Part shown: positions 33,375 to 41,340 of the stretch, one piece after another
Numbering within the stretch: position 1 is the first letter of the stretch
Layout of the letters: the number at the start of each line of letters is the position of its first letter
Source: Deltaproteobacteria bacterium Ga0077550
GTDB taxonomy: Bacteria; Myxococcota_A; Polyangia; Nannocystales; Nannocystaceae
NCBI GenBank assembly: GCA_001464385.1
Contig: LNFB01000146.1
Span: 1-64,000 of the forward strand
Direction of reading: 5' to 3'
Length of the DNA stretch: 64,000 bases
Made by a program: the position numbers and the translations under genes
The notes under the pieces: generated by a model
Seen by the model: only the letters and a program-made list of their open reading frames with translations
The model's database searches: none
Told to the model about the DNA's origin: nothing

Positions 33375-33399
33375 CTGAACGAGTGCTCGACATGTTCAG
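33375..33399 (+). promoter_or_regulatory. Inverted repeat CTGAAC-N13-GTTCAG upstream of lexA
   Basis: Perfect six-base arms (33375-33380 and 33394-33399) repeat the GTTCAG half-site found at 33331-33336. It lies between the promoter and the GTG start and may be a second LexA operator. Confidence 0.5.
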
Positions 33400-33436
33400 G
33401 CCAGCGACCCCGCCCACCCCTCAAGGAGATCGCCCC

Positions 33437-34066
33437 GTGCGACCGGATTTGACCGATCGGCAGCGACAGGCCCTGGACTACATCACCGATTGCCTCTCCG
33501 CGCGCGGGTATCCCCCGACGCTGCGCGAGATCGGCGAGCACATGGGCATCCGCTCGACGAACGGTGTCAACGATCACCTCAAGGCGCTCGAACGCAAGGG
33601 CTACCTCGTGCGCGAGGAGCTCAAGAGCCGCGCGCTGCGGCCCGTCGACGTGCGCGAGCCGAGGGATGACTTCGAGATCGACATCCTCGGCCGCGTGGCC
33701 GCAGGAGCGCCGATCCTGGCCGAGGAGAACGTCATCGACCGCGTGGTCGTCGATCGCTACTTCCTCGGCGCGGTGCGGGCGAAGGACGTCTTCGGCCTGG
33801 TCGTGCGCGGCCAGAGCATGATCGACGACGGCATCTTCGACGGCGACTACATCTTCGTGCGCAAGCAGAGCACGGCAGAGTCGGGCGAGATCGTCGTCGT
33901 GCTCATCGATGGCGAGGCGACCTGCAAGCGGTACTTCCCCGAGGGCGACCGCATCCGACTGCAGCCCGCGAACGCCGCCATGGAGCCGATTTACGTCCGG
34001 CGATCCGAGTTCCGCGCCGTCGACATCCTCGGCAAGGTCGTCGGCGTCTACCGCCGGATGCACTGA
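33437..34066 (+). CDS. lexA: LexA repressor
   Basis: 209 residues from GTG 33437, supported by AAGGAG eight bases upstream and by starting exactly at the family N-terminus ([16 protein letters not shown]). An upstream ATG at 33383 falls inside the operator region and is unlikely. Winged HTH with recognition helix ([20 protein letters not shown]), self-cleavage site Ala-Gly in GRVAAGAP, Ser in [11 protein letters not shown] and Lys in CKRYF, so autoproteolysis should be intact. It represses SOS genes until RecA filaments trigger cleavage. Two GTTCAG-containing sites upstream suggest autoregulation. Confidence 0.95.
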   Translation: MRPDLTDRQRQALDYITDCLSARGYPPTLREIGEHMGIRSTNGVNDHLKALERKGYLVREELKSRALRPVDVREPRDDFEIDILGRVAAGAPILAEENVIDRVVVDRYFLGAVRAKDVFGLVVRGQSMIDDGIFDGDYIFVRKQSTAESGEIVVVLIDGEATCKRYFPEGDRIRLQPANAAMEPIYVRRSEFRAVDILGKVVGVYRRMH

Positions 34067-34087
34067 CCGACCCGTGTGAGGTGCGGT

Positions 34088-34110
34088 CGCGGGCCGCCGC
34101 TGGTCCCGCG
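34088..34110 (+). terminator. Hairpin after lexA
   Basis: CGCGGG (34088-34093) pairs with CCCGCG (34105-34110) around an 11-nt loop, 21 nt after the lexA stop; no T-tract. Confidence 0.3.
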
Positions 34111-34151
34111 GCCCGATCCGGGCGTCGGCCCCATGCTAGGCTAGCGGCACC

Positions 34152-36164
34152 GTGAGTCGTCGACGTCGCGCCGGTTGGCTCGCCGTGCTGGCCTTCGGCG
34201 TCGGCTCGGCTGGCGTCAACGCCGGGCTGGTGTACAGCCTCACGGTGCTCGTGGAGGCCAAGCCCCTCGAGCCGCCGCCGCCGCGCGAGGAGGTCACGTA
34301 CCTCGAGCTGCAGCCGCCCGAGCCCCTGCTCGACGAGCCGGAGGTGCCGGAGCCGCCGGATCCGCCGAAGCCGAAGCCGAAGCCCAAGCGCCTGCCCAAG
34401 CCGAAGATCCCGGACCTGAAGTTCGAGGAGCTCCCGGTGCCCGAGCCCGAGAAGGAGCCCGAGCCCGAGAAGGAGCCCGAGCCCGAACCCGAGGCGCCGA
34501 AGGAGCCGGTCGAGTTCGTGCTGCAAGAGATGAAGATGGTCGAGCAGCCCGACGAGCTCGACGAGAAGGATGCGCCGAAGGACGTCGAGTACCTCTCCAA
34601 CATCAACCGCGATGTGAAGGAGCAGACCCGCGCCGCGGTAACGAACCTCGAGAAGGACGCGATCAAACCCCAGGCGTCGCAGGTCGAGCCGAGCCCCGAC
34701 AAGAAGCCCGGCACCGCGAACCAGGAGAAGATCGCCCAGCAGCGCGAGCAGCCCGCGGCCGCGGCGAAGAGCTCGCCGAAGGCCCCACCGTCGCCCGTCG
34801 AGGAGCGCCCGCAGCAGGACGATCCCAAGCCCAAGAGCCTGCTCGCGATGCGCGAGACGGAGCACCGTGATCACCACATGGCGCAGGACGCCCACGAGGC
34901 CCTCGCCGAGGAGGCCGCCGACGGGCAGCTCCAGCGCGACAAGAAGAAGGAGGCGTCGATCGCCAAGCGCGACGCCCAGGCGCGGATCGACAAGAACGAT
35001 CCGATGTACCGCTTCCGCCCGCGGCCCAAGGACCTCGTCGCGCTGTTCGGCAAGGACAAGAACGCCCCGCAGCGGCCCGACGGTTCCCGCGAGTCGAAGA
35101 CGAAGGGCGTCTGGGAGGACGTGCGCGCCCACTACCAGTCACCGCTCGAGAACATGGTCTCGGAGGTGAAGATCGGCAATCAGACCGCGCTGCGGTCGCG
35201 CAAGCACCCGTTCGCGCGGTTCATCGCGCAGATGCACCGCTCGATCCACGACGCGTGGGCGTGGGGCTTCCTCGAGCAGCTCGACACCCGCGGCCGTTCC
35301 CACCCGCTCAACGACTTCAAGCTGTGGTCGCGCGTCGAGATCGTGCTCGATCGCGACGGCAACATCGAGAAGGTCAGCACCGTGCGGCACTCGGGCAACC
35401 TCGCGTTCGATGCGGCGGCCCGCGAGGTGATCCACTCGGCGGGTCCGTTCCCCGATCCGCCGCAGGAGATTCGCTCGGGCAACGGCAAGATCTACCTGCA
35501 CTGGGCCTTCCACCGCGACGAGCGGGCGTGCGGGACGTTCGGCGCGTCGCCGTTCATCCTCGACAACGCCGGCGCTGGTGACCGGCCCGACCCCGACGCG
35601 GTCGTCCGCGGTGGTCGCAGCGAGCAGGAGTCGCTCGGCCGTCGCCTCGGCAAGCCCAAGGCCGAGCGTGGGATCGCCGAAGGCCCCGCGCCACCCCCGG
35701 GCGCGCACGGCCCCGGCGACGGGCACAACCACGGCGAGGCCGAGCCCGAGCCCGCGCCGGCCGAGCCGACGGCGCCCGCGGGCGAGGACGTCGACGCCGA
35801 GGATCCCGAGGCGAAGAAGCTCGCCAACGAGTGGCTGCACTACTTCTCCGTCGGCGAGCTCGAGCGGACGATCGCCCGCACGAGCCTGCCCTTCTCGGCG
35901 GGCGACACGGTCGCAGCGCGGACCAAGGAGGAGCTGCGCGACGTGCTCTCGACGATGCAGGCCGAGGCCGCCGCGGCGGGCAAGCCCAAGGCCGCGAGGG
36001 TCTACACCGCGGCGGGCCTGCGCAAGGTGTTCGGCAGCGTGCCCGCGGGCGTGCAAGAGGGCGCGGGCAAGCTGTTCGCGCTGACCAAGGTCGGCGGCGA
36101 GTACGTGATCCTGATGCTCGAGAAGAAGTTCGGCAGCTGGCGCGTCGTCGGCGTCAGCCGGTAG
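34152..36164 (+). CDS. Large TonB-family protein with central TonB C-terminal-like domain
   Basis: 670 residues from a GTG start. Residues about 8-32 are a membrane anchor (GWLAVLAFGVGSAGVNAGLVY). Residues 37-115 are extremely Pro/Glu/Lys-rich (PKPKPKPKRLPKPK, EPEKEPEPEKEPEPEPE), as in TonB. A charged helical part follows, then the TonB fold at about residues 385-455 (RVEIVLDRDGNIEKVSTV, LAFDAAAREVIHSAGPFPDPP). After a Pro/Ala linker, a 120-residue C-terminal domain (residues 550-670) of unknown fold ends the protein. It likely spans the periplasm and connects inner-membrane proton channels to outer-membrane partners; the extra C-terminal domain is unusual. Confidence 0.8.
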   Translation: MSRRRRAGWLAVLAFGVGSAGVNAGLVYSLTVLVEAKPLEPPPPREEVTYLELQPPEPLLDEPEVPEPPDPPKPKPKPKRLPKPKIPDLKFEELPVPEPEKEPEPEKEPEPEPEAPKEPVEFVLQEMKMVEQPDELDEKDAPKDVEYLSNINRDVKEQTRAAVTNLEKDAIKPQASQVEPSPDKKPGTANQEKIAQQREQPAAAAKSSPKAPPSPVEERPQQDDPKPKSLLAMRETEHRDHHMAQDAHEALAEEAADGQLQRDKKKEASIAKRDAQARIDKNDPMYRFRPRPKDLVALFGKDKNAPQRPDGSRESKTKGVWEDVRAHYQSPLENMVSEVKIGNQTALRSRKHPFARFIAQMHRSIHDAWAWGFLEQLDTRGRSHPLNDFKLWSRVEIVLDRDGNIEKVSTVRHSGNLAFDAAAREVIHSAGPFPDPPQEIRSGNGKIYLHWAFHRDERACGTFGASPFILDNAGAGDRPDPDAVVRGGRSEQESLGRRLGKPKAERGIAEGPAPPPGAHGPGDGHNHGEAEPEPAPAEPTAPAGEDVDAEDPEAKKLANEWLHYFSVGELERTIARTSLPFSAGDTVAARTKEELRDVLSTMQAEAAAAGKPKAARVYTAAGLRKVFGSVPAGVQEGAGKLFALTKVGGEYVILMLEKKFGSWRVVGVSR

Positions 36165-36170
36165 TCCACG

Positions 36171-37805
36171 TCAGCCCGCGGGCGGCGGCAGGCACACCGA
36201 GCCGCCCTCGATCTGCGCGTTCGTCCGGTACGTGCCGAGCAGCTCCCACGAGCGCGGCTCGACGGCCGGGATGGTCCCGTCCTCGCGCACGTTGGTCACG
36301 TGATACGTGTGCTGGTTCCAGATCCGCCGGGCCTGGATCCACCGATCCTCGGCGTCGCGGATCACCTGCACGCTCGGCGCGGTCTGGTTCTCGTCCCAGT
36401 CGTTGCTCGACACGACGACGATCTCGGCCGAGCCGTCGTTGTCGACGTCGGCGACGACGGGGTACTCGATCAGCGTCTTCGAGCTCCGCGCGACCGCCAG
36501 CAGCGGGGCGCCGACGTCGTCGAATACGAACAGCGTCGCCTCGTCGGCGTACATCGCGTCGGCGAACCCGTCGCCGAGGAAGTCGAACGCGGTGCCGGCC
36601 GCCCAGCCGCTGCCGTCCTGGACGTCGGCGCTCCAGTGCACGCCGAGGTCGCGATCGAACACGCTGTAGCTCGCCGCGGAGCTCACCGCGAAGTCCGACT
36701 GACCGTCGCCGTCGAAGTCGTGCACCGTCGCCGGGCGGAACCAGGCCCCGAGGCCGCCGTCGCCGGTCGGGCGCTCGTCGAGGTACTTCACGGCCCCATC
36801 GTGCTCGAGGATCGTGATGCCGCCGTCGTTGTTCACCAGCACCTCGGGGTCGCTGTCGTCATCGAAGTTCGCGATCTGCGGGTACCCGGGTTTCACGTCC
36901 GGGTTGTTCCAGATGACCGTGCCGTCGTGGTGGTACGCGGACTGACCGAGCACCAGCTCGAGGTCGTCGTCGCCGTCGAGGTCCGCCGCCGCGGTCGCGG
37001 TGTTGCGCTGGGCGAAGAACCACCCGGTCTGCGCGGGTGCCATCATCACGAGGCCGCCGGTGGCGTCGAGGATGAAGCCGTCGGCGTACACCTCGGGTGA
37101 GCCGTCGTTGTCGAAGTCGGCGATGCCGAGCGCGCCGCCCTGGTCCTGCGGCCACACCTGCTCGGAGGTCCACAGCACGACGCCGGTGCGATCGAAGGCG
37201 ACGACGCGGAGGCTGCCGAGCAAGGGGCCGCTCGCCGCGACGATCTCGGGGACGCCGTCGCCGTCGAGGTCGCCGATCGCCGGCGTGACCGACGGGTTGA
37301 CGGGCGTGGCGAAGCTCGCGTGCTGACTGCCGGTGGCGCCATCGAGGACCACCACCGCGCCGCCCAGGCCCGCGCCCGCGACGACCACGATGTCGGGCGT
37401 GTCGCACAGGTCGATCGAGCCGTCGGCGTTGTCGTCGGTGAGGTTGGCGACCAGCGGCGTGACCGTCACCTGGCCGCCGTTCCAGCTCCACTGCACATCG
37501 GGCTCGAACGCGTCGGGCGGCGCGGTGATCGTGCAGTCGCCGACCGCGTCCATCCCGTCGACGACGTGGCACGACGGCGGTGGGACGACGGGTCCGCCAC
37601 CGTCGGGGAAGGAGAGGTCGAGCTTGGGAGGCTCGCCGACCTCGCCGCTCTCGTCGGCCGCGGGCCCGGTCGACGACGCGCTCGCCGTCGCGGTCGCACC
37701 GCTCGAGCTGCTGCCTCCGCCGGTCTCGCCGGCGAACGGATCGCTGTTGCCACTGCTGCCGCACCCGATGCCCGCGAGCGCGAGCAAGAACTGACCTCTT
37801 CGCAT
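36171..37805 (-). CDS. FG-GAP/VCBS beta-propeller lipoprotein
   Basis: 544 residues from ATG 37805; signal ends LAGIGC, then a Gly/Ser/Thr linker. The rest has at least six repeats with calcium-binding loops of the FG-GAP type (DLDGDGVPEIV, DFDNDGSPEVY, DLDGDDDLELV, DFDGDGQSDF, DVDNDGSAEIV), which should fold as an integrin-like beta-propeller. C-terminal WNQHTYHVTNV recurs in myxobacterial VCBS proteins. It is expected on the cell surface, possibly in adhesion or matrix binding. Convergent with the TonB-family gene 6 nt away. Confidence 0.85.
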   Translation of the reverse strand: MRRGQFLLALAGIGCGSSGNSDPFAGETGGGSSSSGATATASASSTGPAADESGEVGEPPKLDLSFPDGGGPVVPPPSCHVVDGMDAVGDCTITAPPDAFEPDVQWSWNGGQVTVTPLVANLTDDNADGSIDLCDTPDIVVVAGAGLGGAVVVLDGATGSQHASFATPVNPSVTPAIGDLDGDGVPEIVAASGPLLGSLRVVAFDRTGVVLWTSEQVWPQDQGGALGIADFDNDGSPEVYADGFILDATGGLVMMAPAQTGWFFAQRNTATAAADLDGDDDLELVLGQSAYHHDGTVIWNNPDVKPGYPQIANFDDDSDPEVLVNNDGGITILEHDGAVKYLDERPTGDGGLGAWFRPATVHDFDGDGQSDFAVSSAASYSVFDRDLGVHWSADVQDGSGWAAGTAFDFLGDGFADAMYADEATLFVFDDVGAPLLAVARSSKTLIEYPVVADVDNDGSAEIVVVSSNDWDENQTAPSVQVIRDAEDRWIQARRIWNQHTYHVTNVREDGTIPAVEPRSWELLGTYRTNAQIEGGSVCLPPPAG

Positions 37806-37870
37806 GCTGTCCACCCCACCTTGGAGCGTGCCGCAGCGCGGGACGCCCGAGAACCCGCGGCCCGCGTGAG

Positions 37871-39565
37871 CTAGCCCGCGAACGCGCGCGCGGCCAGGTC
37901 CGTGGCCGCGAAGCGTGGCGGCTGCGCCGATCGGATCGGCCGCGCCTCGCCGCACAGCGCCGCGGCCAGCCCCGCGAACACGGTCTGGTACGCCGGCAGT
38001 GTCCACTTGCCGAAGTGGGTGCTGGCGCCCTCGTAGTCCTGCAACGCGTACTCCTCGGGCGTGGTCACGTAGCCGGCGTAGGCGTTGGCGTAGCCGACGA
38101 GGATCGCCCGCGTGACGCGGAGGGGCTCGAGCGCCGCGCAGACGCTCGCGCACAGCCGCCGGCCCGCGACGGTGGTGAACTCGTGCGGCACGGCGACGAG
38201 CGCCACGTCGCCGAGGACGACGAGGTGGCTCGGCAGCACCTGCGGCGTCCACGGCGTGCCGGCGACGCGATCGCGGTGCAGCGCCCGGAACATCCGCACC
38301 GCCTCGGCCGCGCGGCGGGGCAGGGGGATCCCCGGGATGCGCTGCAGGGCGGCGAGGCCGAGCACGCGGTGCTCGGTGCCACGGACCCACGCGACCTTCT
38401 CGCCCTGGGCCAGGGCGCGCACGGGGTCGCGCGGCGCGAGCCGGTCCGCGGCCGCGGCGACCCACCGCTGCAGCCGCAGGCCCGCGCGCGGCAGGCCGGG
38501 ACCCTCCTCGGTGCCGAAGAACATCGCCATCCCGATCTCGCCGGGGGAGGTGCGCAGATCGGTGCGACCGCCGACGAAGTGTGGGTCCACGGCGACGTCG
38601 CCCATGTCGACGAAGGCATGCGCGCAGCGGATCCGCGTCGGCATCGCGGGGGCCCGCGCCGCGTCGTCGTGCACCGCGGTCGCGAGCTGGGCCTGCAGCG
38701 CGCCGTTGTGCCGCGCGCTGGCGTCGTCGTCGGGGAACTGCCCGCGCACGAACGGACGGCCCGGGTGCTTGCAGAAGTTCGGCGTCACGTCGCCGCTGGC
38801 GCCCTGGGCGAAGGCCGCGATCGGATCCCCGCCGTCGCGCTCGCGGAGCGTGGCCTCCAGATCGGCGGCCGCATAGCCCTTGTTGTCGAAGTGCAGCGCG
38901 TGGTTGTCGCTGTGCACGCTCGTGCAGTGCACCGCGAACCAGTTGATCGAGCCCAGCGCGCGGCCCGAGGCGTCGTCGAAGCGGAGCAGCCGCAGCTGGC
39001 GATCGATCGCGAGGTGCTCCTCGCCCTCGGTCACCGGCGTGACGTCGGGGTTGCGGTTGTACGCGGCGATCGATCGGTTGAACGCCACCGGCACGTCGTT
39101 CGCGAACTCGCCCTGGTTCCACCGCAGCGTCCCGGGCACGCGGGCGTCGTCGGCCGCGACGATCGCCGCCACGATGTCGTCCGCGAGCCCGTCGAGGATC
39201 TCCTGGGCGAACCCCGGGATCGTGACGTTGTAGAACGCGTAGTGGGTGAAGCCGCCGGGCCCGCTGTGCGTGTGCGTGGCCATCAGCAGCACGCGCTCGA
39301 CGTCGAAGCCCCGCGCGGCGTGCTGGGTCTGCAGGCGGGCGCACACCGCCTCGCGCAGGGCCAGCGAGATGAACGCGAGCTCGCAGACCACCATCGCGAG
39401 CTTGTCGCCCGTCGCAGGGTCGCGCAGCACGAACGCGCGCGCCGACAGCGGCGTCGCGACGGACGTCGCGTAGTTGTCGAGCATGCCCCAGCCCATCATC
39501 CCGAGGCCGGGCGTCCACCGCGTCAGGTCGTGGCGGGAGACGCCGATCTCGTAGGTGGTGGGCAT
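37871..39565 (-). CDS. Neutral/alkaline ceramidase family hydrolase
   Basis: 564 residues from ATG 39565. The family motifs are clear: ATHTHSGPGG (metal ligand His), NWFAVHCTSVHSDNH, GDVTPN, and VTTPEEYALQDYEGASTHFGKWT near the C-terminus. These enzymes hydrolyse ceramide to sphingosine and fatty acid using a zinc site and a catalytic Ser. Unlike most bacterial homologues this one has no signal peptide: it begins MPTTYEIGVSRHDLTRW directly at the fold, so it may be cytoplasmic or exported by another route. Myxobacteria make sphingolipids, so an internal role is conceivable. Confidence 0.88.
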   Translation of the reverse strand: MPTTYEIGVSRHDLTRWTPGLGMMGWGMLDNYATSVATPLSARAFVLRDPATGDKLAMVVCELAFISLALREAVCARLQTQHAARGFDVERVLLMATHTHSGPGGFTHYAFYNVTIPGFAQEILDGLADDIVAAIVAADDARVPGTLRWNQGEFANDVPVAFNRSIAAYNRNPDVTPVTEGEEHLAIDRQLRLLRFDDASGRALGSINWFAVHCTSVHSDNHALHFDNKGYAAADLEATLRERDGGDPIAAFAQGASGDVTPNFCKHPGRPFVRGQFPDDDASARHNGALQAQLATAVHDDAARAPAMPTRIRCAHAFVDMGDVAVDPHFVGGRTDLRTSPGEIGMAMFFGTEEGPGLPRAGLRLQRWVAAAADRLAPRDPVRALAQGEKVAWVRGTEHRVLGLAALQRIPGIPLPRRAAEAVRMFRALHRDRVAGTPWTPQVLPSHLVVLGDVALVAVPHEFTTVAGRRLCASVCAALEPLRVTRAILVGYANAYAGYVTTPEEYALQDYEGASTHFGKWTLPAYQTVFAGLAAALCGEARPIRSAQPPRFAATDLAARAFAG

Positions 39566-39715
39566 GGAGCGGAGGGTAGCAAGGGGGCGGGCGTGGGGGC
39601 GTGCCCGCCGCTGGAGGCCGTGCGAGCGGGTTACGGGCGGGCTCGGCCGCGGTGGAGCAGGCGCCGGCCACGTACCGCGGGACAGGGGCGCAGGCGGTGG
39701 GCTAGGCTTCGGAGT

Positions 39716-39937
39716 ATGGCGCTGGAGCTCACCATCGAGACCGATCGCGAGCAGGACGGTCGTTGGATCGCCGAGATCGTGGAGCTCCCCGGCGTGCTCG
39801 CGTACGGCGACAGCGAAGCGGATGCGGTCGAACGGGTGAAGGCGATCGCGCTCGTCGAGGTCGGGGATCGGCTGCAGCACGGGGATCCGATCCCGGGTGG
39901 TGCGGGGCTCACCGGCGTCTCGTTCCGCGCGGCGTGA
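39716..39937 (+). CDS. HicB-family antitoxin, short form
   Basis: 73 residues from ATG 39716. Matches the short HicB antitoxin (LTIETDREQDGRWIAEIVEL, PGVLAYGDSEADAVERVKAIAL). This half-fold normally binds and neutralises a HicA toxin encoded next to it. The adjacent hicA-like frame is damaged. No DNA-binding extension is present, so autoregulation would need other factors. Confidence 0.8.
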   Translation: MALELTIETDREQDGRWIAEIVELPGVLAYGDSEADAVERVKAIALVEVGDRLQHGDPIPGGAGLTGVSFRAA

Positions 39938-39938
39938 G

Positions 39939-40119
39939 ATGGGCGCGTGGTCGACCACGAAGGCGCGGCGCGTCCTCGCTGCGCTGCTACGGATCGGTTG
40001 GGTGATCGTGCGGCAGCGCGGCTCGCATCGCCGGCTCTCACATCCGACGCGCGGGCTGTACGGCGCACGCGGACATCGACCGCGTTCCGCCAAGCGTGTG
40101 CCAACGATCGGGGCGCTAG
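39939..40119 (+). pseudogene. HicA-like toxin remnant, frameshifted
   Basis: From ATG 39939, one base after the hicB stop, the frame reads RRVLAALLRIGWVIVRQRGSH with the catalytic His of the HicA fold (RGSH). After SHPTRGLY (about 40060) homology moves to the next frame (THADIDRVPPS-like, ending TAG 40117) while the original frame runs into the tRNA-Ala gene to 40160. HicA toxins normally continue with a conserved 25-residue tail that is missing. The toxin is therefore probably inactive. Confidence 0.5.
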
Positions 40120-40133
40120 ACTCGAAACCCCGG

Positions 40134-40206
40134 TGGAGGATAGGGGATTCGAACCCCTGACCCTCGGCTTGCAAAGCCGATGCTCTCCCAGCTGAGCTAA
40201 TCCCCC
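40134..40206 (-). tRNA. tRNA-Ala(TGC)
   Basis: 73-nt cloverleaf on the minus strand: acceptor GGGGGAT/ATCCTCC with G3-U70, D-arm GCTC/GAGC, anticodon stem TCGGC/GCCGA with loop TTTGCAA (anticodon TGC), T-arm AGGGG-TTCGAAT-CCCCT, discriminator A. CCA is not encoded. It lies 45 nt downstream of tRNA-Ile on the same strand. Confidence 0.97.
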
Positions 40207-40251
40207 GTCGTGCTCTCGCCGCGATCCTCCGGGGATCTGCGGCGATGTTCG

Positions 40252-40325
40252 TGGGCGTGGGGGGACTTGAACACCCGACCTCTGCCTTATCAGGGCAGCG
40301 CTCTAACCAACTGAGCTACACGCCC
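40252..40325 (-). tRNA. tRNA-Ile(GAT)
   Basis: 74-nt cloverleaf on the minus strand: acceptor GGGCGTG/CACGCCC, D-arm GCTC/GAGC, anticodon stem CTGCC/GGCAG with loop CTGATAA (anticodon GAT), T-loop TTCAAGT typical of tRNA-Ile. The T-stem GGGTG/CCCCC carries one T-C mismatch. It is followed by tRNA-Ala(TGC), the usual rRNA-spacer order, but no rRNA flanks it. Confidence 0.95.
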
Positions 40326-40421
40326 GCGTGTGTGCCCCCGTCCTGGTGAACGGGAGCGCGTATGTACTGCGGTCGGGACCGGCCGTCAAGCCGGGTCGTC
40401 ACCGGGACCGACGGAAGGGCG

Positions 40422-41084
40422 TCACTCGGGCGGGGCGCCGTCGGCCGGGTCGGACTCGACGCTGCCGGAGGCCTCGACCTCGGCCCCGCGGCGCCGGGCC
40501 TTGCGCTTGCCCCGGCGGCCGGTGTCGAGGGCGCCCTCCTGCCGGGCGTGGGCGACGAGCGCCCGGATGTACGCGACGATGTCGTCGTTCGCGGGCATCA
40601 GGTGGTGGTGGTAGGCCGGGTCGTTGCCCGGCGCCCAGCGCAGGAAGAGCACGAGCTGCTTGCCCTGGAGATCGGCCGGCGTGTCGTCCTCGCCGCGCAG
40701 GCGCAGCATCTGGCTGGCGCGCGTGCCCTTGGGCAGCTCGCCGAAGAGCACGTCGCCGAGCTCGACGTCGATGTACTGGGCGTGCTTGCCCCGGTAGCGA
40801 CCGCGGCCCCAGACCTGCTCGACCTCGACGAGGGCGACGATCGCCGCGTGGCCGAGGCGCGCGGCGAACAGCCGCTGATCGAGGACGTCGTGCGGCGCCC
40901 GCCCGCGCAGCTCGAGGTCGGCGTCGGTGTAGTCGTCGTCGAACGCGACCGCGAACCGCTCCTCCCAGGCCGGGGCGTCGTCGGGCGGGCTCAGCTCGCC
41001 CCGGTTGCCGCGGCGCGCCTTGCAGCCAGCGATGGCAGCGGCGCAAAGTGCGATGAGGGCCAACCGCGCGACGAGCTTGGGCAT
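40422..41084 (-). CDS. Lipoprotein of unknown function
   Basis: 220 residues from ATG 41084, chosen because it starts a clean lipoprotein signal (MPKLVARLALIALCAAAIAGC). The mature part contains a small beta-rich domain (residues about 55-150; QYIDVELGDVLFGELPKGT) and a conserved-looking LVLFLRWAPGNDPAYHHHL segment; the last 35 residues are basic and disordered. No family recognised. It is divergent from the PPIase gene across 256 nt. Confidence 0.65.
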   Translation of the reverse strand: MPKLVARLALIALCAAAIAGCKARRGNRGELSPPDDAPAWEERFAVAFDDDYTDADLELRGRAPHDVLDQRLFAARLGHAAIVALVEVEQVWGRGRYRGKHAQYIDVELGDVLFGELPKGTRASQMLRLRGEDDTPADLQGKQLVLFLRWAPGNDPAYHHHLMPANDDIVAYIRALVAHARQEGALDTGRRGKRKARRRGAEVEASGSVESDPADGAPPE

Positions 41085-41340
41085 GGATCCGCGGGGACGC
41101 CTTCCGCGGGCAAGCCTAGAGATGTCATCCATGGAAGTCCACCACGCGTCGGTCGCCCATCGACCGGGGCCATGGTCCTTCCCGCGACCGTCCGTGGCGC
41201 GACACTCGAACGGCCCGCGGATCCGGCAGTTGTGTCACATCGGGCGGCCACGCGTGCAACCCGCCCCGGCTAGAGATTCGCCGCGGCGTGGGGTACATCC
41301 CAGGCGTGCGCGCGCCGCCGCGCCGCAGGGGAACACTACC

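Noticed and set aside
33383..33436. ATG at 33383 as the lexA start
   Set aside because: It lies between the arms of the operator repeat and has no ribosome-binding site, while GTG 33437 has AAGGAG and the family N-terminus.
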